Source: Niastella vici (lineage in GTDB: Bacteria > Bacteroidota > Bacteroidia > Chitinophagales > Chitinophagaceae). From it: DNA of 64,000 nt. Of this stretch, positions 18,091-27,228 are shown in pieces (positions within the stretch are counted from its first letter, which is position 1; each line of letters begins with the position of its first letter). The notes under the pieces are model-generated. The model was not told where the DNA came from, ran no database searches, and saw only the letters and a list, made by a program, of their open reading frames with translations. The translations under genes were made by a program, and so were the position numbers. Location: positions 558,001-622,000 of the forward strand of contig NZ_LVYD01000058.1 of the NCBI RefSeq assembly GCF_002077945.1, written 5' to 3'.

Positions 18091-18133
18091 ATAGATCGCC
18101 AAAAATTAAAGAAATTGCTGTTGAATTGTTTTT

Positions 18134-19564
18134 ATGCTATTAACTATTACATGCACCCACCAGCCAGCTTCCGACCTGAGTTATTTATTACATAAGCACC
18201 CCGGCAAGGTGCATGATATTGAAATTTCTACCGGTGTTGCGCATGTCTTTTACCCCGAGGTTTCATCAGCACGTTGCACAATTTGTTTATTGCTCGATAT
18301 TGACCCCGTGGCCCTGGTGCGCCGCAGCAGTGGGCCGCGTGGCAATGATTTTGCCCTGGAACAATATGTGAACGACCGGCCATACGTGGCCAGCTCCTTT
18401 ATGAGTGCTGCCATTGCAAAAGCGTTTTCAACGGCCATGAACGGCCGTTGTAAGGATAAGCCTGAACTGGTTGCCGTGCCAATGCCATTTGAAGTGGAGA
18501 TCGCCGCCATACCCGTTCGCGGGGGAGAAGCGGTGGTGAAAGAATTGTTTGAACCGTTGGGCTATACCATCATACTACAACGCCATCCGGTTGATCCGCA
18601 ATTCCCCGAATGGGGTGAAAGCCGGTATTTTACGCTTCGCCTGAAAAATACGCTCACTGTTCAGCAATTGTTATCGCACCTGTATATTTTGATCCCGGTT
18701 TGTGATAATGATAAACATTACTGGATAGGCCAGCATGAAATAGAAAAGTTGTTGGAAAAAGGGAAGGACTGGTTGCCGGCACATCCCGCAAAAGAATTCA
18801 TCACCATGCGGTATTTAAAACATCAGCGCAGTTTGGCGAACCAGGCCATGGAAATTTTGTTACAGGATGAAACAACCGGTTCAGCCACCGAAGACGACAA
18901 CCCCGAACCGGAACAAAAGGAACGCGTGCACGACCTGCGTTTACAGGCAGTACGGGATGAACTTTTGCAGGCAAACGCCAAAACCGTCGTTGACCTGGGC
19001 TGTGGGGAAGGGAAGTTGTTGCGCTTACTGATGGCAGAAAAACAGTTTGAGCAGGTGCTGGGGATGGACGTAAGTTACCGCTCGTTGGAGATCGCAAAAG
19101 ATAAATTAAAGCTCGATAAACTGCCCACCGCCCAACGGAAACGGATAGAACTGATACAGGGCTCGCTCACTTACCGCGATAAACGCATTGAAGGGTTCGA
19201 CGCGGCCGCCCTGGTAGAAGTAATAGAACACTTAGATGAACCACAGCTGGCTGCCCTGGAGAAGATCATCTTCAAGTATGCAAAACCGGTGGATGTGGTG
19301 ATCACTACACCCAATGCAGAATACAATACAAAGTTTGATGGCCTGCCGGCCGGAGAAATGCGGCATGCCGATCACCGTTTTGAATGGACGAGGGCCGAAT
19401 TTCAGCAATGGGGCAATCGCATTGCTGAACAATACAATTACAGTGTGGTGTATAAGCCGGTAGGCGAGGAAGACCCCGGGGTGGGCGCCCTGACGCAAAT
19501 GGCGGTTTTTACAACAAAACAAATGATCATTGGAATGAACAGGTTTTTATCATATGGCAAATAA
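18134..19564 (+). CDS. hen1: Bacterial Hen1, 3'-terminal RNA ribose 2'-O-methyltransferase
   Basis: A 476-residue protein matching bacterial Hen1. The N-terminal half (MLLTITCTHQPASDLSYLLHKHPGKVHDIE...) is the Hen1 leader domain, which in characterised systems activates the ligase of Pnkp. The C-terminal half is a SAM methyltransferase: VVDLGCGEGKLLRLL near 285-299, the metal-binding segment EVIEHLDE near 361-368, and MRHADHRFEWTR near 409-420 with the further His. The enzyme methylates the 2'-OH of a 3'-terminal nucleotide before ligation, so that the repaired junction resists another cut by the same ribotoxin. It overlaps pnkp by 11 bases, so they are translationally coupled. There is no clear ribosome-binding site, as usual here. 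Cytoplasmic. Confidence 0.96.
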   Translation: MLLTITCTHQPASDLSYLLHKHPGKVHDIEISTGVAHVFYPEVSSARCTICLLLDIDPVALVRRSSGPRGNDFALEQYVNDRPYVASSFMSAAIAKAFSTAMNGRCKDKPELVAVPMPFEVEIAAIPVRGGEAVVKELFEPLGYTIILQRHPVDPQFPEWGESRYFTLRLKNTLTVQQLLSHLYILIPVCDNDKHYWIGQHEIEKLLEKGKDWLPAHPAKEFITMRYLKHQRSLANQAMEILLQDETTGSATEDDNPEPEQKERVHDLRLQAVRDELLQANAKTVVDLGCGEGKLLRLLMAEKQFEQVLGMDVSYRSLEIAKDKLKLDKLPTAQRKRIELIQGSLTYRDKRIEGFDAAALVEVIEHLDEPQLAALEKIIFKYAKPVDVVITTPNAEYNTKFDGLPAGEMRHADHRFEWTRAEFQQWGNRIAEQYNYSVVYKPVGEEDPGVGALTQMAVFTTKQMIIGMNRFLSYGK

Positions 19565-22109
19565 GAACATACATATACCGGAATTATCGTTGGTGGTGTT
19601 GATTGGTGCATCGAGCTCGGGTAAATCAAGCTTTGCACGAAAGCATTTTAAACCCACCGAGATCGTTTCCTCAGATCATTGCCGGGCATTGGTTAGTGAT
19701 GATGAGAACAGTTTGGAAGCATCTACAGATGCGTTTGACCTGGCACGTTTTATTACAGCGAAACGGCTGAAAGCCGGCTTGCTCACCGTGATCGATGCCA
19801 CCAATGTACAGGAAGAGGGACGTAAGGACTGGGTACGGCTGGCCCGCGAATACCATGTGTTACCGGTGGCCATTGTTGTTAATATGCCGGAGAAATTGTG
19901 CAGCCAGCGCAGTGCCACCCGGCCCGATCGCGACCTGGGCGCGCATGTAATACCACAGCAGATCAGTCAGCTGAGAAGAGGCCTTAAGCATTTAAAGCTC
20001 GAAGGCTTTCGCACCATTGTGGAATTGCGCACGCCCGAGGAGGTAGATGCCATAGAAAGTATTATTCGCGATCCGCTGTATAACAATATGAAGGATGAGA
20101 ATGGTCCGCTCGATATCATTGGCGATGTGCATGGCTGTTACGATGAGTTGGTCGATTTGATAAATGAGCTGGGTTATGAAAATATTGAAGGATTATATCA
20201 ACACCCGGCCGGCCGCAAGCTGGTATTTGTGGGCGATCTGGTTGATCGCGGTCCTGATACGCCGGGCGTATTGCGGCTGGTGATGAACCAGGTAAATGCG
20301 GGGCTGGGCTATTGCGTGCCCGGCAACCACGATGCGAAATTGCTGAAGTGGATGAATGGAAAAAATGTGACCATCGCCCATGGCCTGCAGGAATCTATTG
20401 ATCAATTGGCAATGGAAACGCCCGAATTCCGGGCACAGGTAAAACAATTTACTGACGGCCTCATCAGCCATTATGTGTTTGACGACGGTAACCTGGTGGT
20501 GGCGCACGCTGGTTTGCGCGAAGAAATGCATGGCCGCGGCTCCGGCGCCGTGCGCGAGTTTTGCCTGTATGGAGAAACTACCGGCGAAATAGATGAATTT
20601 GGATTGCCCGTTCGATATAACTGGGCGGCAGAATACAAAGGCAAGGCGATGGTGGTATACGGACATACACCCGTACCCGAACCGCAGTGGTTGAACCGCA
20701 CTATTGACATTGACACCGGTTGCGTTTTTGGCGGAAAATTGACGGCTTTGCGTTATCCGGAAAAAGAGTTAGTGTCAGTACCTGCCGCGAAAGAATACAA
20801 AGTATCGAAACGGCCTTTGATTAAAGCCGAAACGGTGCTTTCGCTGCAACAACAGCACGACGATGTGCTGGATCTTGAGGACGTAACCGGCAAGCACATT
20901 GTACAAACCACCTACGGGCATAACGTTACCATTCGGGAAGAAAATGCCATTACGGCCCTTGAAGTGATGAGCCGGTTTGCCATCAATCCCAAATGGCTGA
21001 TCTACCTGCCGCCCACGATGAGTCCGTCAGAGACCAGCAAACTGGATGGCTATCTCGAATATCCGGCCGAAGCATTTGACTATTATAAGAATGCAGGTGT
21101 AGAGAAACTGGTCTGCGAAGAAAAACACATGGGCTCGCGGGCAGTGGTAATTGTGGGCCGCGATGAGGAAGCTATACAAAAGACATTCGGTATAGAGAAC
21201 GAAGGTATCGGAGTTGTGTATACCCGCACCGGCAGAAACTATTTTAATGAAAAGAAAGTAGAGCAGGATTTCCTGTTGTTGGTGAACAATGCGTTGGAGA
21301 AGTCAGGGTTTTATGACCGGTTCCAAACAAGTTGGGTTTGCCTGGATGCGGAGCTGATGCCCTGGAGCGCCAAAGCGCAAAGCCTGCTCGAAACACAATA
21401 CGGCTCAGTAGGCGCTGCAGCCACACAGGGTACCTGGAGTGCCGTAGAAGCCTTGCAAAAAGCAACCCGCCGGCTGGCGGATGATGCTGCGCTTCCTCTG
21501 CTGGAGAAATATAAATTGAAGAAAGCGCAAACCAGTCAGTTCATTCATGCCTATCGGCGCTATTGCTGGCCCGTGCATAAGCTAACGGATTATAAGCTGG
21601 CGCCGTTTCATATTCTCGCTACCGAAGGCAAAAGCTGGGTGCACGAGTCGCACGAATGGCATATGGAAAACATCCAGGAGATCTGTGATGCCGATTCGTC
21701 AGTGCTGCTGGCAACGCCGTATAAGATCGTTGATCTGAATAACGAAGCCAGTATAGCAGATGCCACCAACTGGTGGCTGTCATTAACGGCCAAAGGCGGT
21801 GAAGGCATGGTGGTGAAACCATTTCAGTATATTCACACCAATAAAAAGGGGCTGGTGCAACCGGCTATTAAAATAAGAGGACAGGAATACCTGCGTATTA
21901 TTTACGGACCGGAATATAGCACGCCGGAGAATTTGAACCGGTTAAAGGCAAGAGGGTTGAGCGCCAAGCGGTCGCTGGCCTTGCGCGAGTTTGCATTGGG
22001 CTTGGAAGGGTTAGAACGGTTCATCAAAAAGGAACCCCTGCGCCGGGTACATGAATGCGTTTTTGGCGTGCTGGCCCTGGAAAGCGAACCGGTGGATCCC
22101 AGGTTGTAA
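19554..22109 (+). CDS. pnkp: Polynucleotide kinase-phosphatase-ligase Pnkp of the RNA repair system
   Basis: An 851-residue three-domain RNA repair enzyme, the usual length for bacterial Pnkp. Domain 1: 5'-OH kinase with P-loop GASSSGKS (residues 18-25). Domain 2: calcineurin-type 2',3'-phosphatase with GDVHG near 190, GDLVDRG near 227, GNHD near 257, AHAG and YGHTP. Domain 3: ligase/adenylyltransferase-like, with the nucleotidyl-Lys motif CEEKHMGSR near 521-529 and a late GGEGMVVKP motif. It heals 5'-OH and 2',3'-cyclic-phosphate ends and, with Hen1, seals them. All catalytic motifs look intact. Its stop is 39 bases before the start of the next gene, so a three-gene transcript is possible. 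Confidence 0.96.
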   Translation: MANKNIHIPELSLVVLIGASSSGKSSFARKHFKPTEIVSSDHCRALVSDDENSLEASTDAFDLARFITAKRLKAGLLTVIDATNVQEEGRKDWVRLAREYHVLPVAIVVNMPEKLCSQRSATRPDRDLGAHVIPQQISQLRRGLKHLKLEGFRTIVELRTPEEVDAIESIIRDPLYNNMKDENGPLDIIGDVHGCYDELVDLINELGYENIEGLYQHPAGRKLVFVGDLVDRGPDTPGVLRLVMNQVNAGLGYCVPGNHDAKLLKWMNGKNVTIAHGLQESIDQLAMETPEFRAQVKQFTDGLISHYVFDDGNLVVAHAGLREEMHGRGSGAVREFCLYGETTGEIDEFGLPVRYNWAAEYKGKAMVVYGHTPVPEPQWLNRTIDIDTGCVFGGKLTALRYPEKELVSVPAAKEYKVSKRPLIKAETVLSLQQQHDDVLDLEDVTGKHIVQTTYGHNVTIREENAITALEVMSRFAINPKWLIYLPPTMSPSETSKLDGYLEYPAEAFDYYKNAGVEKLVCEEKHMGSRAVVIVGRDEEAIQKTFGIENEGIGVVYTRTGRNYFNEKKVEQDFLLLVNNALEKSGFYDRFQTSWVCLDAELMPWSAKAQSLLETQYGSVGAAATQGTWSAVEALQKATRRLADDAALPLLEKYKLKKAQTSQFIHAYRRYCWPVHKLTDYKLAPFHILATEGKSWVHESHEWHMENIQEICDADSSVLLATPYKIVDLNNEASIADATNWWLSLTAKGGEGMVVKPFQYIHTNKKGLVQPAIKIRGQEYLRIIYGPEYSTPENLNRLKARGLSAKRSLALREFALGLEGLERFIKKEPLRRVHECVFGVLALESEPVDPRL

Positions 22110-22147
22110 GCAATAGCGCAATTGTTCAAACACAAGACATCATCGTT

Positions 22148-23137
22148 ATGCAATATTTACACGCGGCGGTAAAAGAAGGCAAAAAGTATTTGAACCCGGT
22201 GCCCACCAATGTGAGTACCGGATCGCTACCCGCTGTTTTATGGAAGTACATTACCAATAAAGCAGAAACAACCCCCAAAAAACAGTTGGGCCCTTTTGCT
22301 ACCGATGTGTCAATATACCAGCAGGCACCCGAAACAGGTTTGCGCATTACCTGGATGGGACATTCAGGGTTGCTCATAGAAGTTGATGGACTGCGTATAC
22401 TCACCGATCCCGTGTGGAGCAGCCGCGCATCCTTCCTGTCCTGGATGGGACCGAAAAGATTCTTTCCCGCACCACTGGCAATAAAAGACCTGCCGCCACT
22501 GGATGCCATCATTATTTCGCACGATCATTACGATCACCTCGACCGGCAGGTGATACCCCAATTTGCCAATAGTAACGTGCCGTTCTATTGTTCGCTGGGC
22601 GTGGCTCCCTATTTAAAAGCCTGGGGTATACAGGAAGAAAGGATCACCGAAATGAACTGGATGGATAGTGCCACCATTGCGAATAGTTGTACCATTACCG
22701 CACTGCCGGCCCGGCATTTTAGTGGCCGTGGATTGCACAACCGGTTTGAGACCCTGTGGTCATCTTTTGTTTTGAAAACAACTAACCATAACATTTATTT
22801 TGGCGCCGATTCGGGCTGGTACGACGGTTTTCAGGAGATCGGTGAAGCCTATGGGCCTTTTGACCTCACCATGCTGGAAATAGGCGCTTACAATAAAAGC
22901 TGGGCCGATATTCACATGGGGCCCGACAACGCAGCAAAGGCGCATTTGGCGTTAAAGGGAAAGCTGCTGATGCCCATACACTGGGGCACGTTCAACCTGT
23001 CGCTACATGCCTGGAAGGAACCCATTGAAAGATTATTGAAGATCGCGCATGAAAAAAGCATCCCTTTATTTATACCCAGGCCGGGTGTGCCCACACAGGT
23101 AACGGGTGGTGAATATAATTCACATTGGTGGATGTGA
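22148..23137 (+). CDS. Metallo-beta-lactamase-fold hydrolase (UlaG/NAPE-PLD-like)
   Basis: A 329-residue protein with the MBL zinc signature HDHYDHLD (HxHxDH) after TWMGHSGLLIEVDGLRILTDPVWSSRAS, plus later metal ligands in ALPARHFSGRG, FGADSGWYDG and PIHWGTF. The GHSGLLIE...LTDP pattern and a WMGPKRFFPAP insert resemble UlaG- or NAPE-PLD-like enzymes. The ATG at 22148 is chosen because upstream frame residues overlap pnkp and look non-coding. It follows pnkp by 38 bases on the same strand. A nuclease or phosphodiesterase function in RNA repair would be tempting, but the fold subtype fits lipid or sugar-phosphate hydrolases equally well; substrate unknown. No signal peptide. Confidence 0.85.
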   Translation: MQYLHAAVKEGKKYLNPVPTNVSTGSLPAVLWKYITNKAETTPKKQLGPFATDVSIYQQAPETGLRITWMGHSGLLIEVDGLRILTDPVWSSRASFLSWMGPKRFFPAPLAIKDLPPLDAIIISHDHYDHLDRQVIPQFANSNVPFYCSLGVAPYLKAWGIQEERITEMNWMDSATIANSCTITALPARHFSGRGLHNRFETLWSSFVLKTTNHNIYFGADSGWYDGFQEIGEAYGPFDLTMLEIGAYNKSWADIHMGPDNAAKAHLALKGKLLMPIHWGTFNLSLHAWKEPIERLLKIAHEKSIPLFIPRPGVPTQVTGGEYNSHWWM

Positions 23138-23179
23138 CTTACGCTGTTTTATTTCTTTTTTGTTGCACGCTTTTAGGCT

Positions 23180-23214
23180 GAAACTGCACGGTTATCGCTC
23201 AAACTGCACGGGTT
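23180..23214. repeat. Short direct repeat AAACTGCACGG x2
   Basis: AAACTGCACGG occurs at 23181 and again at 23201, spaced 20 bases start to start (about two helical turns), each followed by a TTAT word. It sits about 150 bases upstream of the serine hydrolase at 23359 and could be a pair of protein-binding half-sites. No consensus is known to me. Confidence 0.45.
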
Positions 23215-23358
23215 ATTAAATACTCCTTTAACAACCAGTCATTTGCCCGGATTTTAATCAAAACATAATCATCTTCCGGCATAATAGGATCGGTCGATGT
23301 CATGAAATCTTTTTAAATTCAGGGCCTCATTGCCTTCGAAAGATTAAAAAAAAATTCC

Positions 23359-24636
23359 ATGAAACGATCGATCCTTGCCATATTGCCCGTTCTGCTTATT
23401 GCCAGCGCCTTTCAGCTGGCTGTTTCTACCAATAAATACAAACCGGCACCTGTGGTTACCCCGGAAGTAAAAACCCGCATCGACGCCACCTTAAAAAGGT
23501 TTATTGATTCCAACAAAATAGCAGGCGTTTCTGCGCTCATCTTCGAAAATGGAAAGGAAGTATATTTCAATGCATTTGGCCTGGCCGACCGCGAAGCCAA
23601 TGTGCGTATGGACCGCAATACCATTGTACGTATTTTCTCCATGACCAAACCGGTGACCGGCGTGGCCCTGATGACGTTATACGAGAAAGGGGCTTTTCAA
23701 CTCGATGATCCGCTTAGTAAATACCTGCCCGAATATGCCGACATGAAAGTATTTACGGGTGTTGATGCCAGTGGCAATATTATAGTGGAACCGGCCAAAC
23801 GGCCCATCACTGTTCGGGATATTACCCGTCATACCGCCGGTTTTGCCGGTACGGATATTCCAGCCCTGGCCGACCTGGTAAAAAAAGCAGACTATATGAA
23901 CCCGGCCAATACGCTGGCTGAAATGTCAACAAAACTGGCCAGCCTGCCTTTGCAATTTCATCCCGGCGATCAATGGGCTTATGGGCCCTCTGTTGATGTG
24001 CAGGCCCGCCTGGTTGAAAAGCTTTCCGGCAAGCCTTTCGATCAATACCTTCAGGAAGTAATTTTTGATCCGCTGAAAATGACCAACACCCGCTATGTGG
24101 TGCCGGAAAAAGACCGCCCGCGTTTTGCCGCTTTGTATAATAGAAGTGATGATGGGGTATTGACCCGTGTACCCGAAGAACGGGCCAATGGGTTCAATAC
24201 AAAGGACTGGGCGCTAAAGCCCGGTGGGTGGGGACTGACTTCTACCCTCGATGACTATATGAAATTCGCCCAAATGCTGGTACATGGTGGAAGATCAGGA
24301 AAAGTACAGATCCTGAAACCGGAAACCGTAAAATTAATGTCGACCAATCAATTGAGCGATACCATCACCAAACGCATGTGGTTGCCCAGCAAAGGACAGG
24401 TTGGCTTTGGAATTGATTTTGCCGTGCGCACGAAACTGCCCGCAACCAAAGAAGAAAATAATGGAACAGTAGGTGAATTCTTTTGGGATGGCGCCGCCAG
24501 CACCCTGTTCTGGGTCGATCCTCATAATGACCTCACCGCGGTATTGTTCACGCAACTGATGCCCTTCGACAAGGTGAAACTGCATAAAAGTTTCCGCGAT
24601 GCGATCTATGGAGCGTACAATCCGGCAGAAAAATAA
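23359..24636 (+). CDS. Class C beta-lactamase-fold serine hydrolase, exported
   Basis: A 425-residue serine hydrolase of the beta-lactamase/penicillin-binding family (COG1680). Signal peptide MKRSILAILPVLLIASAFQLAVS. The nucleophile motif SxxK is in VRIFSMTKPVTGVA. The second motif position reads YGPS rather than the usual YxN, and the third reads WDGAAST in place of HTG/KTG. These features are typical of esterase- or peptidase-like members rather than true antibiotic-resistance enzymes. Substrate unknown. It stands alone on the plus strand and converges with another serine hydrolase (24713-26173), sharing a bidirectional terminator. Periplasmic location expected. Confidence 0.88.
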   Translation: MKRSILAILPVLLIASAFQLAVSTNKYKPAPVVTPEVKTRIDATLKRFIDSNKIAGVSALIFENGKEVYFNAFGLADREANVRMDRNTIVRIFSMTKPVTGVALMTLYEKGAFQLDDPLSKYLPEYADMKVFTGVDASGNIIVEPAKRPITVRDITRHTAGFAGTDIPALADLVKKADYMNPANTLAEMSTKLASLPLQFHPGDQWAYGPSVDVQARLVEKLSGKPFDQYLQEVIFDPLKMTNTRYVVPEKDRPRFAALYNRSDDGVLTRVPEERANGFNTKDWALKPGGWGLTSTLDDYMKFAQMLVHGGRSGKVQILKPETVKLMSTNQLSDTITKRMWLPSKGQVGFGIDFAVRTKLPATKEENNGTVGEFFWDGAASTLFWVDPHNDLTAVLFTQLMPFDKVKLHKSFRDAIYGAYNPAEK

Positions 24637-24659
24637 TAAGGGTAAATTTATTTAAATAC

Positions 24660-24692
24660 AAAAAGGCCTCCGCAACCTGCAGAGGCCTTTTT
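24660..24692. terminator. Bidirectional terminator between convergent serine hydrolases
   Basis: AAAAAGGCCTC (24660-24670) is the perfect complement of GAGGCCTTTTT (24682-24692), with an 11-base loop. The A run and T run give a U tract on either strand, fitting two converging genes. Confidence 0.9.
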
Positions 24693-24712
24693 ACATTATT
24701 ATCTTTCGTTTT

Positions 24713-26173
24713 TTATTTTGTTTCAGCCTTCAGCTTTTCCAGGATCCACTTCGCATGATCATTCTTCGCATCGGCGGCAACCGCTTTCTCATACGCTTCT
24801 ATCGCTTCTTTCTTCTTGCCATTCCGTTTATAAATATCGCCCAGGCTTTCCCATGCTGGTGAGGAGTTGGGATATTCCTGGGTATTCAATTCAAAGATCT
24901 TGATGGCGTCTTTCATTTTCTTGGCCTGCCGCAAGTCATTCGCCACATAGTTTAACTGGGAAACATCATACACCAGACCCGGACTGCGGGTGGCTTTCAT
25001 GGTTTTGTATTCTTCAATGGCCGCATCGGCGCCTTTTCTTTTAGCCGTTTCCAGTATAAGATCGTGCATGGCCCAGGTATAGCGATAAGTTTTTACGGGA
25101 ATAGCCGGGTACAGCACATGATAGGCAATATCATTGATCTCGTTTAAAGAATTGGAGAGAATAACAACACCTGTTTTTTTAGTTCTGTTCAACAACATCA
25201 TGGCGCGGTAACCGGCGGTGGTACCATCTTTCCATAAAAATTCATCACCGTTATCGGCTTTTACCAGCGTCCAGCCCAGGGTTACCTGGCCGTCCTTTCC
25301 TTTTGAAATGTGGGGAACATGCGCCAGCTGCATGGCGGGGTACAGGTCGGTTTTAACGAGTCCCAGGTTGGCGGCAGCAAAAGTGAGCATATCGTTCATG
25401 TTCGACCGCAAGCCGCCGGTACCGGCAATGGCAGGGAGGTCCCAGCTGGGAGCAGGCGCTCCGTATTCTGTATGTCCCCCGGCGAGCTTTGTTTTTTGCT
25501 CAGGTGTTAATACATAGGTGGTATTGGTCATGCCCAATGGCGTGCAGATCCTTTCTTTTACCAGGGTTTCAAGCGGTTTGCCGGCTATCAGGGTGAGAAT
25601 ATTGCCTAATAAACCATAGCCAGCATTCGAGTAGCTGAACCAGGTGCCCGGGGCATAATCAAAATTACTCCGGCTTACGTAATCGTATAATTGTTCTACC
25701 GTGTAATCTGAAAACGGGTTGTCGAGGTTTTGCGGATCATAATTATCCGGCATACGGGGCCAGCCAACCGAATGGGTGGCCAGGTGCTGCAGCGTGATCG
25801 GTTTGCCTTTGATGACCGGGACATTTACCGAAGCAGGCAGGTATTTTGAAATGGGATCGTCGAGGTTTACCTGTTTTTTCTGCACCATATCGGCCAGCAA
25901 TAAAGAGGTAAATACCTTGGTGATGGAGCCAATTTCAAAAATCGTATTTCCGTCGGGTTGAATTTCTTTTTTGTCGCTGTAAGAACCGGCGCTGATGATT
26001 TCGCGCTTACCAGTTGCGTCGATGGTTCCCACAATAATGCCCGGCGTTCTTTTCAGCTGCACTTCTTTGTTGAGAATGGCTGCTATACTATCCACCGGTA
26101 ATTGGGCGCTGGCAGCCAAACAGGTTGTGGTAAACAGTAAACCGGTTAAAATACTTCGTTGTAAAGTTTTCAT
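24713..26173 (-). CDS. Beta-lactamase-fold serine hydrolase with C-terminal TPRs
   Basis: A 486-residue exported serine hydrolase. The ATG at 26173 is chosen for its signal peptide (MKTLQRSILTGLLFTTTCLAASAQ). Catalytic motifs: SITK in IFEIGSITKVFTS, YSN in WFSYSNAGYGLLGN, and a KDGTTAG-like third motif (FLWKDGTTAGYR). After the catalytic domain, about 110 residues form tetratricopeptide helices (AWESLGDIYKRNGKKKEAIEAYEKAVAAD), an arrangement common in Bacteroidota D-aminopeptidase/esterase-like proteins. The TPR tail probably mediates protein contacts. Converges with the serine hydrolase at 23359. Substrate unknown. Confidence 0.9.
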   Translation of the reverse strand: MKTLQRSILTGLLFTTTCLAASAQLPVDSIAAILNKEVQLKRTPGIIVGTIDATGKREIISAGSYSDKKEIQPDGNTIFEIGSITKVFTSLLLADMVQKKQVNLDDPISKYLPASVNVPVIKGKPITLQHLATHSVGWPRMPDNYDPQNLDNPFSDYTVEQLYDYVSRSNFDYAPGTWFSYSNAGYGLLGNILTLIAGKPLETLVKERICTPLGMTNTTYVLTPEQKTKLAGGHTEYGAPAPSWDLPAIAGTGGLRSNMNDMLTFAAANLGLVKTDLYPAMQLAHVPHISKGKDGQVTLGWTLVKADNGDEFLWKDGTTAGYRAMMLLNRTKKTGVVILSNSLNEINDIAYHVLYPAIPVKTYRYTWAMHDLILETAKRKGADAAIEEYKTMKATRSPGLVYDVSQLNYVANDLRQAKKMKDAIKIFELNTQEYPNSSPAWESLGDIYKRNGKKKEAIEAYEKAVAADAKNDHAKWILEKLKAETK

Positions 26174-26339
26174 ATTCAATTGAATTAAAAAGCGTATCGT
26201 GGCAGAACGACCCGCCAAAATACAAAACAGATCGTTGCCGTTGAAATTCCCACAAAAAAATGTCCTGCCGGTTTTTACCGTGTAGGTTTCTACACAATAA
26301 TCCGGCAGGACCCTTTAAATATGATGTGGCGGCTAATTG

Positions 26340-26951
26340 CTATCTTCCGTTTGCCCGTAGCACTACGATGTCTTTCTGCACCTTATCCTCATAGGTTTTT
26401 TTGATGATGTAATGCCAGTTGCGCTCCGATACATCTACAAAGAAAATATCGCCCTGTTTATGCGCCGCAATGGCATCCTGCACTTCTTTCGGGAACATGA
26501 GTTCACCAAAGAACCAGTCGGTGTCGCCTTTGGTGGTGTTGCCGTCCATGGTGTACTGGTCACTCAATTTATCCCACGATTCGCCGGCATTGGCTTTTGC
26601 CACAATGACCTTTTTCAGGCTGTCTATTTCTGATGGTGACAAAGAGCTGCCATCAAGAAAAATATAACTGCCCCGGTAGGCGATGGATTCTTTTGCTTCC
26701 ACTACTTTGTAGGTAACATAGCCTACGGAAAAGATATCGCCCTGTTTTTGCCGTAATAACCGTTTGTCGAGCAGGGAGGTGTCTTTGCCATAAGTAAGCC
26801 GCAAAAGGGCGGGCTTAATGTCCTTGTTGGCATCTACGAATTGCTGGGCCTGTTGAACAGTTCCGATCTTTTGAAACTTTTCTACCAATGTTGGTTGTGC
26901 TATAGCGGCTGCTGAAAAGAGCACTAATAAAACCGACAAGCTAAATTTCAT
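26340..26951 (-). CDS. Parvulin-type peptidyl-prolyl isomerase, exported
   Basis: A 203-residue protein with signal peptide MKFSLSVLLVLFSAAAIAQ. The C-terminal 120 residues fit a PpiC/parvulin domain: AYRGSYIFLDG at the first strand, then SWDKLSDQYTMDGNTTKGDTDWFFGELMFPKEVQDAIAAHKQGDIFFVD, and a closing WHYIIKKTY. That is the usual order G-D-x-x-W-F...F...A...L..G. A shorter related stretch upstream (KQGDIFSVGYVTYKVVEAK) looks like a second, incomplete copy. It should assist folding of exported proteins in the periplasm. It stands alone, about 165 bases from the preceding serine hydrolase. Compared with SurA it lacks the large chaperone domain. Confidence 0.85.
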   Translation of the reverse strand: MKFSLSVLLVLFSAAAIAQPTLVEKFQKIGTVQQAQQFVDANKDIKPALLRLTYGKDTSLLDKRLLRQKQGDIFSVGYVTYKVVEAKESIAYRGSYIFLDGSSLSPSEIDSLKKVIVAKANAGESWDKLSDQYTMDGNTTKGDTDWFFGELMFPKEVQDAIAAHKQGDIFFVDVSERNWHYIIKKTYEDKVQKDIVVLRANGR

Positions 26952-27228
26952 ATGTATATTATTGTTTTCTGTTGTTTTATATACGAATACCGGGGGTAAA
27001 TATAATGGCCAGACATTGGAAGTTACTATTTTTTTACCTTATAAGACCACCCGGTTTGGTGAAATAAATTGTGAATTATTTGCAAAAACTCAGCCATTTT
27101 TATGCTAAAATGATACGGTATACCCTGGCTAAGGGTTGGTATTTATGCGAAATTAGCAGAGTCGTAAACAGCGCAAGAATCGGGTTTTACAGCCATTAAA
27201 TCGGGGCGAGATTTGCGGTATTAAACGT
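26952..27228. other. Intergenic region upstream of the alkylation-repair genes
   Basis: This A+T-rich stretch lies between the divergent isomerase and AraC-Ogt genes. I see no gene and no promoter word that matches TANNTTTG well. The only structured element is the perfect inverted repeat at 27229-27280, described separately. Confidence 0.5.

Noticed and set aside
23359-26173. Serine hydrolases considered as antibiotic-resistance beta-lactamases
   Set aside because: Motifs and C-terminal TPRs fit the broad esterase/D-peptidase group (COG1680); nothing points to resistance.
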